The notes under the pieces were generated by a model. That model was not told where the DNA came from. It saw only the letters and a list, made by a program, of their open reading frames with translations, and made no database searches. From positions 806,001-870,000 of the forward strand of contig NZ_OZ038525.1 in assembly GCF_964036645.1 (NCBI RefSeq): a stretch of DNA of 64,000 bases, read 5' to 3'. A program made the position numbers and the translations under genes. Every line of letters starts with the position of its first letter. Position 1 is the first letter of the stretch. Of the stretch, positions 1 to 7,006 are shown one piece after another. This stretch comes from Tenacibaculum sp. 190524A02b. Lineage in GTDB: Bacteria; Bacteroidota; Bacteroidia; Flavobacteriales; Flavobacteriaceae.

Positions 1-19
1 ATAAAATAAATATTTTAAG

Positions 20-51
20 AGAGGTATAGCAATAAAGCTATATCTCTTTTT
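20..51 (+). terminator. Rho-independent terminator of a gene left of the window
   Basis: Inverted repeat with 11-bp arms (20-30 and 37-47, one G-U type mismatch) around the loop AATAAA, followed by a T run on the + strand. No + strand gene precedes it here, so it probably ends a transcript that starts outside the window. It may also stop the convergent minus-strand gene at 65-304, although the T run on that strand is poor. Confidence 0.6.
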
Positions 52-64
52 GTTAAACAAATTG

Positions 65-304
65 CTAATGGAACTCTTCTTTGAGTAGTTTTTTTATAGT
101 TCTTTTTATTTCGCTAGAACAATTTTCATTTGGATAAATATCACGCGTTATTTTATTATTAATAACAGTATGACTCCATTGAATTAATTCATTGATGTTA
201 TCAATGTTGTAGTTGTTTTCTTTTAAATAGTTTTTAATTTTCCGCTCAAGATTTTGAACTTTATTATCAAACTCTTTGGCATATAAAGTACTGTTTATTG
301 TCAT
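65..304 (-). CDS. Small hypothetical protein, 79 aa
   Basis: Open frame of 79 residues on the minus strand. The protein is charged and rich in Asn, Lys and Glu, with no signal peptide or membrane segment, so it is predicted to be cytoplasmic. Residues 12-30 (KVQNLERKIKNYLKENN region) look like an amphipathic helix. I do not recognise a family. The stop lies just right of the terminator at 20-51. It stands alone, with about 370 bp of non-coding DNA upstream. Confidence 0.5.
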   Translation of the reverse strand: MTINSTLYAKEFDNKVQNLERKIKNYLKENNYNIDNINELIQWSHTVINNKITRDIYPNENCSSEIKRTIKKLLKEEFH

Positions 305-675
305 AGTTTCCCTTATTTTATAAGTTAATTTAAAAATTAATGCATAATAGTCTGCTATATAGGTTTTTACAAATATAATTTTTTGCTTTAATTAGACCTA
401 TACCTAATAACACTGTTTCTTTATAAGGGGTACTGGGTATTGTAGCTAAGGGTTTTCCCTTAGTTGGAAGGTAAATATAACGAAAATAAAATGATTAAAT
501 ATTTAAAGTGTTGTTAGTCAGTAAAAAAATGAAGTTTTTCTCAAAGCTTAAATAACTATTTCAAATTATTGAAAAATAGATTTTAAAGTATTTTGATATG
601 TTTTAAGCTAGAAAATTTAGATAAATCTCTTTTTAGTTTAAAGTTGTAATCAATAAGATTAATTAATAACTGTAG
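305..675. other. Intergenic region with one short perfect hairpin
   Basis: No gene is visible. A perfect 7-bp hairpin with a TTTT loop (CTAAGGG at 446-452, CCCTTAG at 457-463) is the only structure seen. It has no T run, so it is not a clear terminator. Confidence 0.4.
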
Positions 676-903
676 TTAAATCATTAAATAAAAAATTAAT
701 GTTAGAGATCCGAAAATAATGAAAAGCTTTAAAAAGTAGCCGGTAATGATATTTTTCTTTTGAAATTTCATTTGATGATAATGTTCGTAACTTTTCTTTA
801 ATCCTCCTAGAAGCATATAGAAAATAGCACCAAGCATTTCAATAAAACCAAGTTCACCAGTAGTATCGTAATCGGAAATTCTTTTCTTTTTTTCGGGTTT
901 CAT
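676..903 (-). CDS. Small hypothetical membrane protein, 75 aa
   Basis: The N-terminus is basic (MKPEKKKRISDYD). It is followed by a hydrophobic stretch near residues 22-35 and a clear transmembrane segment at the C-terminus (about residues 56-75). It is probably a small inner-membrane protein. No family recognised. Its neighbours are unrelated and in no obvious operon. Confidence 0.45.
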   Translation of the reverse strand: MKPEKKKRISDYDTTGELGFIEMLGAIFYMLLGGLKKSYEHYHQMKFQKKNIITGYFLKLFIIFGSLTLIFYLMI

Positions 904-1104
904 AAGTGTAATTTAATAATTAGTAGTTAAAAAGATTAAAATGTTACAAAAATTGTAGGTTTTCAGAGCCTTTAAAATTGAAAAGTTCTTTGACATAATT
1001 GTGGTAAGTAGAATAAGGTAAATCTGTTGTGAAAAGAGTATTTTATTCGTTGTTAATGAAATAGAAAATGTTCTGTTGTTTAGAAATATTAATTTGAAAA
1101 CAAG

Positions 1105-1112
1105 TATATTTG
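1105..1112 (+). promoter_or_regulatory. TAnnTTTG -7 promoter element
   Basis: TATATTTG matches the Bacteroidota primary-sigma -7 consensus and lies about 50 bp upstream of the gene at 1161. No convincing TTTG -33 box sits at the usual 19-21 bp distance. Confidence 0.5.
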
Positions 1113-1160
1113 TTTGATTAATTATTTGTATATGATGTTGTTAACTAATGAATTTGTGAA

Positions 1161-1775
1161 ATGAAAAAAAATATAGCAGTTTTGCTGACTACCTTTTTTA
1201 GTTTTAGCTTGTATTGTCAGAAGACTTTACCAAATGCAAAATTAAAAAATGAATCTAAGCAAATATTACAATCATCTAAATTTCTTAACGACGAAAAACC
1301 AATTTTGATTATTTGCAGTATGAAACTAAACCATTCTGCATTTTCTAGATATGTAGTTAGGTATTTAGTAGCCATGAAAGAAATGATTAAAGCAAAAGAA
1401 AGCTATCAAGATCTCAAATCTATTTTGATTGTGTCCACTCAGGGTAGAAATAATTATATAGACAAATTTTTAAAACATTCTTTAGTTACAAATGATTCGC
1501 TTAAAGATGTTTTTGAATTCTATTTTGATAATCACTTAGATTTTATCAAAGCAGGTGATTATGAGTCAACATTCCCATCTGCTTTTTTATATGATAAAAA
1601 AGGTAAACTTATTGCTTACACAAAAGGAGTAGGCGAAGTTATGCGCTACAGACCAGAACCAAAATCACCTTATGATTCATTTAGGAAGGGACAAACAACT
1701 GAAGAGTTATATCGTAAAACTAAAGCAATTAAATATATGAGTGAAAAGATTGATCAGGTTTTAGAAAAAAAATAA
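1161..1775 (+). CDS. Secreted thioredoxin-fold-like hypothetical protein, 204 aa
   Basis: Residues 1-20 form a typical signal peptide (basic MKKN, hydrophobic core, YCQ end), so the product is exported. The body has an alternating strand/helix layout: strand PILIICSM, a long helix, strand SILIVSTQ. Then FPSAFLYDKKGKLIAYTKG resembles the cis-Pro strand and following hairpin of thioredoxin-like proteins (TlpA/ResA superfamily). There is no CXXC motif, so a classical disulfide oxidoreductase activity is unlikely; a peroxiredoxin- or SCO-like scaffold without redox cysteines fits better. Preceded by a -7 element at 1105 and followed after about 200 bp by a terminator at 1984. Function unknown. 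Confidence 0.55.
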   Translation: MKKNIAVLLTTFFSFSLYCQKTLPNAKLKNESKQILQSSKFLNDEKPILIICSMKLNHSAFSRYVVRYLVAMKEMIKAKESYQDLKSILIVSTQGRNNYIDKFLKHSLVTNDSLKDVFEFYFDNHLDFIKAGDYESTFPSAFLYDKKGKLIAYTKGVGEVMRYRPEPKSPYDSFRKGQTTEELYRKTKAIKYMSEKIDQVLEKK

Positions 1776-1983
1776 AGTTCAATTTCAGTAAAAGGATTGA
1801 GATTTTAAGAGATGTTATGCCAAAACACTCTCCATGGCAACAAAGTATGTAATTTATTGTTCTAGTCTAGTTACAAAAATCTTAACGGATTTTCTATTCG
1901 GTTTCTATTTAATAAATTAGGTGCTTAAAACAGGCAACAAAACATATACTAATACGTTAGAATTAAAATATAACTTACCACAG

Positions 1984-2012
1984 ATCAACACCTAAAAAGT
2001 GTTGATTTTTTT
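1984..2012 (+). terminator. Rho-independent terminator
   Basis: Arms ATCAACAC (1984-1991) and GTGTTGAT (1999-2006) are perfect, followed by seven T on the + strand. It lies 209 bp after the stop of the gene at 1161-1775. The transcript therefore either has a long 3' UTR or carries a small RNA; the spacer has no ORF. Confidence 0.7.
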
Positions 2013-2051
2013 ATGCGAAATTTAAGTAAACAAATATAAAAATAAGTGTAG

Positions 2052-2231
2052 TTAAACAACAGTGAAAGCAATGATTGTAGCAATTAGGGTGACTGAAAAT
2101 TGAATTAAAAATTTTTCAGAGTTGAACCATTCAATCCTTTTAGGGGATTTTGAAAAGTATAATTTAAATAAAAGTAAATCAATTAAATAACATAGAGATA
2201 ATAAAATACCGCCTCTTAATAAATAGATCAT
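2052..2231 (-). CDS. Tiny two-TM membrane protein, 59 aa (GG-peptide cluster)
   Basis: Reading the minus strand from ATG at 2231 gives 59 codons. There is one hydrophobic helix (about residues 8-26, with LCYLIDLLLF), a basic/polar loop (KSPKRIEWFNSEK), then a second helix (about 41-59). The layout of helix-YLIDLL-charged loop-helix resembles the 52-aa protein at 2272-2430 (VDLII, then a KK/R loop, then a helix). It is the last of three tiny membrane ORFs that follow a GG-leader peptide gene on the same strand. A role as a bacteriocin-immunity-like membrane protein is inference from context only. Confidence 0.5.
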   Translation of the reverse strand: MIYLLRGGILLSLCYLIDLLLFKLYFSKSPKRIEWFNSEKFLIQFSVTLIATIIAFTVV

Positions 2232-2271
2232 GATTTTTTTTACAAAAATAAGGAAATAAAATATAAAGTAA

Positions 2272-2430
2272 TTAATCTATGTAAAAAGCATAAATAAAAA
2301 CGCATGTGATTATTAGAAAGCGAGAAATATAACGAGCTATTTTTTTATAGGAATCAGCAACGAAATAATAAATAATCAAATCAACTAGCCCAACAGTAAC
2401 AGCTCCGTATGCAAAACCTTTATAATTCAT
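2272..2430 (-). CDS. Tiny two-TM membrane protein, 52 aa, paralogue of 45115-45273
   Basis: I choose ATG at 2430 (MNYKGF) rather than the longer frame that opens at 2493, because the product then aligns end to end, at equal length, with the 52-aa protein at 45115-45273. Shared positions include GF.YG, VDLIIYYFV.D.Y, AR.I.RFL and YA near the end. Two hydrophobic helices (about residues 8-25 and 38-52) flank a basic loop (DSYKKIARYISR). It is probably a small inner-membrane protein. No named family is recognised. It lies between two other tiny membrane ORFs downstream of the GG-leader peptide gene. Confidence 0.55.
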   Translation of the reverse strand: MNYKGFAYGAVTVGLVDLIIYYFVADSYKKIARYISRFLIITCVFIYAFYID

Positions 2431-2529
2431 TTTACAAAAGTAATTATAAAGAATAAAATTAAGGAATATTAAAATAAAAGCTGATAAAAGCAAAAGTATT
2501 TAGGTGTTGGTAAAATATCAAGGTATCTA

Positions 2530-2688
2530 CTAGTATAAATGGTAACACATCTTTTGAAATCTAGAGTAATTTGAGATAAAGGCAAGGATATAAAAAAAGA
2601 TCAACAAAATGGCTGTAAACTTAGTAAAAAGAAAAACTTTTCGAGCTTCTATATATTCAGTGTTTAGTTGTTCATAGCGATATTTCAT
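2530..2688 (-). CDS. Tiny membrane protein, 52 aa (GG-peptide cluster)
   Basis: ATG at 2688 to TAG at 2530 gives 52 residues, exactly the length of the two paralogues at 2272 and 45115. It has a charged N-terminus (MKYRYEQLNTEYIEARK), then a strong hydrophobic helix at about residues 18-39, then a short basic tail. The start context (TACTTTATGAAATA) resembles that of the 45115 gene (TACTTCATGAAGTA). Sequence similarity to the paralogues beyond the start is weak. It is the first ORF after the peptide gene at 2795-2971 in the direction of transcription. Confidence 0.5.
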   Translation of the reverse strand: MKYRYEQLNTEYIEARKVFLFTKFTAILLIFFYILAFISNYSRFQKMCYHLY

Positions 2689-2794
2689 AAAGTAAAAATA
2701 GTAAAACAAAATAAAAAAACAGTATTATGAGGAGTGTAGATATAAAAAGCGAACCGAAGTTCGCTTAATTTATTGCGTCTACTATAAAACTAAT

Positions 2795-2971
2795 TTATTC
2801 TGGAGTATCACAATCAAGATGAGGAGCACAATAAGCAACTTCTCCACCAATTTCTTGACAGTGTACTAAATCGCTGAAAGTATAGATAAAGCAAACAGCT
2901 ATTCCTCCTTTAATAGATTTTTGTTGGTTCTTATTTAAAGTTTGACCAAGATTTGAAATGTTTTTTAACAT
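2795..2971 (-). CDS. GG-leader bacteriocin/RiPP-like precursor peptide, 58 aa
   Basis: ATG at 2971. Leader residues 1-23 (MLKNISNLGQTLNK...SIKGG) have the hallmarks of double-glycine leaders in Bacteroidota: MLKNI start, LxxLNKxQQ, then a GG cleavage site at residues 22-23. The mature part is 35 residues with four cysteines (VCF, HCQ, YCA, DCD), which could form two disulfides. The leader is clearly related to that of the peptide at 43116-43322. Such leaders are normally removed by peptidase-containing ABC transporters (PCAT, C39 peptidase); none is present in this window, so export must rely on genes elsewhere. Three tiny membrane proteins follow on the same strand. Confidence 0.7.
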   Translation of the reverse strand: MLKNISNLGQTLNKNQQKSIKGGIAVCFIYTFSDLVHCQEIGGEVAYCAPHLDCDTPE

Positions 2972-3145
2972 AGTAAGTAAATTTTTAAGATTGATTAAAC
3001 TTAGTCAATTTTTACAATAGAATTAATTTTTTGAGATAAACTACAAGATTAACAGGGAGTATAACAATTAGAAGAGGGGAGTTATATTGATAAGAGTAAT
3101 TAAAAGGCTTAGTTTCTTCACAAAAACTCCCATAAATAGAATAAA

Positions 3146-3176
3146 AAAACACTAACAACTAAAATGTTAGTGTTTT
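3146..3176 (-). terminator. Terminator after tRNA-Leu
   Basis: AAAACACTAACA and TGTTAGTGTTTT form 12-bp arms around a short loop. On the minus strand the second arm runs into TTTTTTT. It lies just downstream of the tRNA-Leu gene. Confidence 0.75.
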
Positions 3177-3190
3177 GTGCTTTTAATGAG

Positions 3191-3273
3191 TGCACGTAAC
3201 AGGAATCGAACCTGCACTTCCGTGGGAAACAAGCCCCTCAAGCCTGCGCGTCTACCAGTTCCGCCATACGTGC
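3191..3273 (-). tRNA. tRNA-Leu (anticodon GAG)
   Basis: The acceptor stem GCACGTA/TACGTGC pairs perfectly. The D-arm (TGGTAGACGCG) and T-arm (GGTTCGATTCC) are canonical, and the variable arm is long, as in class II tRNAs. The anticodon stem CAGGC/GCTTG encloses the loop TTGAGGG, giving anticodon GAG, which reads CTC/CTT leucine codons. CCA is not encoded. It is co-transcribed with the tRNA-Lys 38 bp upstream. Confidence 0.95.
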
Positions 3274-3281
3274 AAAAACTA

Positions 3282-3310
3282 AAAAAGTTAAGCAATAAGC
3301 TTAACTTTTT
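3282..3310 (-). terminator. Symmetric hairpin between the two tRNA genes
   Basis: AAAAAGTTAAGC (3282-3293) and GCTTAACTTTTT (3299-3310) are perfect 12-bp arms around AATAA. It could act as a partial terminator or as an RNA processing signal between tRNA-Lys and tRNA-Leu. Confidence 0.55.
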
Positions 3311-3311
3311 G

Positions 3312-3384
3312 TGACCGGGCTGGGGCTCGAACCCAGGACCCTCTCCTTAAAAGGGAGATGCTCTACCAACTGAGCTACCCGGTC
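3312..3384 (-). tRNA. tRNA-Lys (anticodon TTT)
   Basis: A 73-nt cloverleaf. The acceptor GACCGGG/CCCGGTC, the D-arm AGCTCAGTTGGTAGAGC and the T-arm with GGTTCGAGCC are all canonical. The anticodon stem TCTCC/GGAGA holds the loop CTTTTAA, giving anticodon TTT (Lys). The discriminator is A and CCA is not encoded. It is the first gene of a two-tRNA unit, with a promoter at 3409-3438. Confidence 0.97.
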
Positions 3385-3408
3385 ATTGCTTCTTTGTGAA
3401 AGCGGTTG

Positions 3409-3438
3409 CAAATATACAATTGTTTTTTGAATCTCAAA
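3409..3438 (-). promoter_or_regulatory. Bacteroidota-type promoter for the tRNA unit
   Basis: On the minus strand, TATATTTG (3416-3409) fits the TAnnTTTG -7 box. A TTTG at 3438-3435 lies 18 bp upstream, close to the usual -33 spacing. It sits about 25 bp upstream of the tRNA-Lys 5' end. Confidence 0.65.
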
Positions 3439-3493
3439 ATCTTTTTTTTGATTTTTTTTATAGATATTTGTGATGCTTTAATTTTCAATAAAA

Positions 3494-4012
3494 ATGAAAA
3501 TAATATTATTAGGATATATGGCTAGTGGTAAGTCTACCATTGGTAAATTAATAGCTAAAGAATACAAGTTACAATTTGTAGATTTAGACGATTATATAGA
3601 ACAGAAAGAACAAAAAACTATTCCTGAGGTTTTTAAAGATAATGGAGAAATTTATTTTAGAAAAAAAGAAACAGAATATTTAATAGAGTTACTAAATAAA
3701 AAAGAAGACTTCGTTTTATCTTTAGGAGGCGGAACACCTTGTTATGGAAATAATATGGAACATATTAAATTAGCAGAAGGAGTATGTTCTGTTTATTTAA
3801 AAGCAAATAGTAACACCATAGTTGAGCGATTAAAAAAGGAAAAAGAAAATAGACCTCTAGTAGCTGAGTTAAATGATGAAGATTTATTAGAGTTTGTCGC
3901 TAAGCATTTATTTGAAAGAAACTATTACTACAATATGGCACATTTTAAAGTGCAAATAGATAATAAAAGTATTGATGAAATCTGTAATGAAACCTATAGC
4001 TTATTAACTTAA
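3494..4012 (+). CDS. aroK: Shikimate kinase
   Basis: Phosphorylates shikimate with ATP in the aromatic amino acid (chorismate) pathway; cytoplasmic. At 172 aa it has normal family length. Visible motifs are the P-loop GYMASGKST (residues 7-15), the shikimate-binding D in VDLDDYIE (about 29-36), the conserved R in YFRKKE (about 54-59), the GGG of LSLGGGTP (76-82) and the LID-region ENRPL. Its stop overlaps the stop of the convergent PRTase gene by 9 bp. The start ATG lies about 110 bp from the divergent tRNA promoter. Confidence 0.95.
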   Translation: MKIILLGYMASGKSTIGKLIAKEYKLQFVDLDDYIEQKEQKTIPEVFKDNGEIYFRKKETEYLIELLNKKEDFVLSLGGGTPCYGNNMEHIKLAEGVCSVYLKANSNTIVERLKKEKENRPLVAELNDEDLLEFVAKHLFERNYYYNMAHFKVQIDNKSIDEICNETYSLLT

Positions 4013-4507
4013 ATAAGCTATAGTTTCTTTATCGTTAAACTCAACGGTTACATGTTCTTTTATTGAAGTAGACAATGAAATGCCTTTAAAATCTGCCTTA
4101 ACAGGATATTTTTTATGATTTCTGTTAACTAATACAGCTGTTTTAAAACGTTTAAGGGGTACATTTAAAAAGTGCTTTACACCATAAATCAATGTCGTTC
4201 CAGAGTTTAAAACATCATCAACTAAAACTAAAGGCTTGTTTTTATAATCACTTGAAGCTAGTGAGGTAGAAACAGAGTCTATAGGTTTCTTTTTATTAAT
4301 AAAGACTTCGCATAAAATAATTTTTAGAGAAGAAATTAAAGATAAATTATCTGCAATTTTTTGAGCTAATAAATATCCATTTTTAGAAATACCAGCAATT
4401 ACAATTTCTTTTTCATTACTATTACTCTCATAAATTTGATAAGCAATTCTTTTTATCTTTTGTTCAACTTGTAAATTATCTAAAATTATATTGTTAGTTG
4501 TATTCAT
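4004..4507 (-). CDS. Phosphoribosyltransferase-family protein (PyrR-like), 167 aa
   Basis: A type I PRTase fold. The PRPP-binding loop LVLVDDVLNSGTTL is at about residues 93-106. An N-terminal strand (VIAGISKNGYLLAQKI) contributes the usual PPi loop. In length and arrangement it resembles PyrR-like PRTases, which either make UMP from uracil or bind UMP to regulate pyr genes; which applies cannot be told from sequence. It converges with aroK (9-bp overlap) and is followed upstream by the S4-protein gene on the same strand (42 bp), so the two may be co-transcribed. Confidence 0.8.
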   Translation of the reverse strand: MNTTNNIILDNLQVEQKIKRIAYQIYESNSNEKEIVIAGISKNGYLLAQKIADNLSLISSLKIILCEVFINKKKPIDSVSTSLASSDYKNKPLVLVDDVLNSGTTLIYGVKHFLNVPLKRFKTAVLVNRNHKKYPVKADFKGISLSTSIKEHVTVEFNDKETIAYLS

Positions 4508-4549
4508 ATTTATATTTATATTGTAAAATTTTAAAGAACTATAAATGAT

Positions 4550-4921
4550 TTATTCGTTATCCTCGTAATATTCATCTATGTCTCTTCTATCTTTTTTAGT
4601 AGGTCTACCAGTACCTTTTTTTCTGTAATAATCTTTAGCAAACTTTAAAAGTTCAGTTTTTTCAAATTCTTCTTTGGGAGTTATGTCCTTTCGATATAAA
4701 TCAACTAATTTAGCACCAACTCTACTTTCAGGTAAGTCTAAGACCTTTATTTTATAATTAATTTGGTTTTTACGAACTATAATCACTTCATTTCCGTAAA
4801 CTTCTTTCGAAGGTTTTAAGTTATTTCCGTCAATTTTTACCTGCCCTTTTTTACAAGCATTCGTAGCAGTACTCCTTGTTTTAAATAATCGGATACACCA
4901 CAAATATTTGTCTATTCTCAT
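4550..4921 (-). CDS. S4-domain RNA-binding protein (Hsp15/HslR-like)
   Basis: 123 aa. Residues 1-60 form an S4 domain (MRIDKYLWCIRLFKTRS, ACKKGQVKIDG, KPSKEV), followed by a short strand region and a highly charged tail (KDRRDIDEYYEDNE). The family (Hsp15, heat-shock protein 15) binds 50S subunits carrying stalled nascent chains. The domain and size are clear; the exact function in this group is by family only. Same strand as the downstream PRTase gene. Confidence 0.85.
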   Translation of the reverse strand: MRIDKYLWCIRLFKTRSTATNACKKGQVKIDGNNLKPSKEVYGNEVIIVRKNQINYKIKVLDLPESRVGAKLVDLYRKDITPKEEFEKTELLKFAKDYYRKKGTGRPTKKDRRDIDEYYEDNE

Positions 4922-5001
4922 ACAAAAAGTTAAAAATTATTAATTCATTTTTTACAAAGGTATAAAAATGGTAAATTGCGCATCAAAATTCTTAACATTA
5001 A

Positions 5002-5904
5002 ATGATAAAATTTAAACAATTTTTTTACGCATTAGTCATAGGAGTGGTTTTGTACTCTTGCGGAGATAATGGAAATAATAATGTAGCAAGTTTTGACCAT
5101 GCAGCGCAAGCAGTTATAGATAATGATTCTATAGTAAAGTTTTTGAAGAATAATTATTACAACGAAACTGATGGTGTAGTAGAGCCTTTAGAAGATGGTA
5201 AAACTGCATTGTATGATGATTCTAGGCTTAATAATAAGGATGTTAAAGAAAATGATATTGACTATAAACTATATTATTTTGTAGTTAGAGAAGGGCAAGG
5301 AACTCCAAATCCTACTCCTTCTGATCCTAATAGAGTAAAAGGGCATCCAACTAAAATGGACTCAGTATTAACTAAGTATTCAGGAAGAAGAATTTTGAAT
5401 AATAAAAGTGTAAGCTCTATTTTTGATATTAATACTACTTGGTTAACTCTAACAAGGGTTATAGTAGGTTGGAGAGAAGGATTAATACATTTTAAAGGTG
5501 GGGAAATAAATATAGTGCCTAATGAACCTATAAAATACAAAAATGGAGGTAAAGGTATTTTATTTATACCGTCTGGTTTAGCTTATAGAAACATACCGCA
5601 AACAGGAATCCCTGCAAACTCTGTACTAATGTTTGATGTTGAATTGTGGGATCATGTAGAAGATACTGATGAAGACAATGATTTGATTCCATCTATTTAT
5701 GAAGATGTAGTAAATGGAGACGGTGATCCTAGAAATGATGACTCAGATGGGGATGGTATACCTAACTATAGAGATACAGATGATGATAATGATGGAAAGT
5801 TAACTAAAGATGAGGATGCTAATAAAGACGGAGACCCTAGAAATGATTTTAGCGATACATCTAAACCAACAGTACCTGATTATTTAAATAGAAACATAAG
5901 GTAA
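5002..5904 (+). CDS. FKBP-type peptidyl-prolyl isomerase lipoprotein with Asp-rich tail
   Basis: A lipobox LYSC with Cys20 marks a lipoprotein. Residues about 85-215 are a FKBP domain (VIVGWREGL, GGKGILFIPSGLAYR, IPANSVLMFDVEL), which would speed prolyl isomerisation of exported proteins. The last 85 residues are acidic calcium-binding-type repeats (DTDEDND, DGDPRNDDSDGDGIPNYRDTD, DDDNDGKLTKDED) resembling thrombospondin type 3 repeats. Such FKBP lipoproteins are common in Flavobacteriia, some (GldI) linked to gliding/T9SS; assignment to GldI itself is not supported. A good terminator follows at 5931. Confidence 0.85.
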   Translation: MIKFKQFFYALVIGVVLYSCGDNGNNNVASFDHAAQAVIDNDSIVKFLKNNYYNETDGVVEPLEDGKTALYDDSRLNNKDVKENDIDYKLYYFVVREGQGTPNPTPSDPNRVKGHPTKMDSVLTKYSGRRILNNKSVSSIFDINTTWLTLTRVIVGWREGLIHFKGGEINIVPNEPIKYKNGGKGILFIPSGLAYRNIPQTGIPANSVLMFDVELWDHVEDTDEDNDLIPSIYEDVVNGDGDPRNDDSDGDGIPNYRDTDDDNDGKLTKDEDANKDGDPRNDFSDTSKPTVPDYLNRNIR

Positions 5905-5930
5905 TAACTTATTTAATTTACTGAAAATAA

Positions 5931-5962
5931 AAACACTTTAGCTTAGTCTTAAGTGTTTTTTG
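5931..5962 (+). terminator. Terminator after FKBP gene
   Basis: AAACACTT (5931-5938) pairs with AAGTGTTT (5951-5958) and runs into T residues. Confidence 0.75.
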
Positions 5963-6132
5963 TTTTTAGAGCTTTTTTCAACGGTTATAATAATTTTTGG
6001 AATGATTTTAGATACAAATAATTTAAAGTGAAGAGATGAAGTGTTATTGAAAAACATTGAAACAATTAGTGAAAAGATTGTTAAATCAATAATTGGACTA
6101 CACTAATAGCTCAAAAAAATGAAGAAAATATG

Positions 6133-6140
6133 TATATTTG
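6133..6140 (+). promoter_or_regulatory. -7 element that places the HMG-CoA lyase start downstream
   Basis: TATATTTG lies inside the longest open frame (first ATG at 6119) but just before the ATG at 6146. If it is the promoter, transcription starts close to 6146, which excludes the longer N-terminus and implies a very short leader. Confidence 0.45.
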
Positions 6141-6145
6141 GCTGG

Positions 6146-7003
6146 ATGAAAAAAAGCGTAAAAATTATTGAATGTCCTAGAGATGCGATGCAAGGTATAA
6201 AGAGTCATTTTATAGCTACTTCTGATAAAGCTAGATATATTAATGCCTTGTTGAAAGTTGGATTTGACACTATTGATTTTGGAAGTTTTGTTTCACCTAA
6301 AGCAATACCGCAGATGAGAGACACTGCAGAAGTATTGTCTAAGTTAAATTTATCGCAAACAGAAAGCAAACTTTTAGCTATAGTTGCCAATGTACGAGGA
6401 GCAAATGATGCCTCTCAATTTGAAGAAATAAATTATTTGGGATATCCTTTTTCAATTTCTGAAAATTTTCAAATGAGGAATACCCATAAAACAATAGAAC
6501 AGTCAATTGATACGTTAAAAGAAGTACTATCTATTGCAACAAGAAAGAATAAGGAAGTTGTAGCTTATTTATCAATGGGGTTTGGTAATCCATATGGGGA
6601 TCCTTGGAATGTTGAAATCGTTGGAGAATGGGTGGAAAAACTTTGTAATTTAGGCGTAAAAATCTTATCTTTATCAGACACGATAGGAAGTTCAACACCA
6701 AGTGTTATAGAGTATTTATTTTCTAATTTGATTCCAGAGTATCCAGAAATAGAATTTGGAGCTCACTTACATACAACACCTAATACTTGGTTTGAAAAAA
6801 TAGATAGTGCATATAGAGCGGGATGTAAACGTTTTGATGGTGCTATCAAAGGGTATGGTGGGTGCCCTATGGCTAAAGATGATTTAACAGGTAATATGCC
6901 TACGGAAAAAATGTTGTCGTATTTTACCTCAAACAATATAGATACTAATATAAAACCAATGAGTTTTGAAAGTGCTTATAATAAAGCACTAGAAGTTTTT
7001 TAA
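6146..7003 (+). CDS. Hydroxymethylglutaryl-CoA lyase-like protein
   Basis: A HMGL/DRE-TIM aldolase. IIECPRDAMQG near the start is the VE.GPRDGLQ-type motif carrying catalytic Arg and Asp. SLSDTIGSSTP and FGAHLHTTPN supply metal-binding and substrate residues, and GCPMAKDDLTGNMPTE is the cysteine-loop signature. The predicted reaction splits HMG-CoA into acetyl-CoA and acetoacetate (leucine degradation). The start at 6146 (MKKSVKIIECPRD) is chosen because the family begins a few residues before this motif and a -7 box lies upstream. The downstream gene starts 3 bp after the stop, so they are co-transcribed. Confidence 0.85.
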   Translation: MKKSVKIIECPRDAMQGIKSHFIATSDKARYINALLKVGFDTIDFGSFVSPKAIPQMRDTAEVLSKLNLSQTESKLLAIVANVRGANDASQFEEINYLGYPFSISENFQMRNTHKTIEQSIDTLKEVLSIATRKNKEVVAYLSMGFGNPYGDPWNVEIVGEWVEKLCNLGVKILSLSDTIGSSTPSVIEYLFSNLIPEYPEIEFGAHLHTTPNTWFEKIDSAYRAGCKRFDGAIKGYGGCPMAKDDLTGNMPTEKMLSYFTSNNIDTNIKPMSFESAYNKALEVF

Positions 7004-7006
7004 TAT

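Noticed and set aside
3282..3310. Inverted repeat between tRNAs as an IS remnant
   Set aside because: It is short, perfectly symmetric with A/T runs, and fits a terminator or processing hairpin.
3191..3384. tRNA genes as an integration site of a genomic island
   Set aside because: No integrase gene and no repeated tRNA 3' end were seen nearby.
6119..6145. Longer N-terminus for the HMG-CoA lyase-like protein
   Set aside because: A -7 promoter box lies inside it and the family begins near IIECPRD, so the later ATG at 6146 was used.
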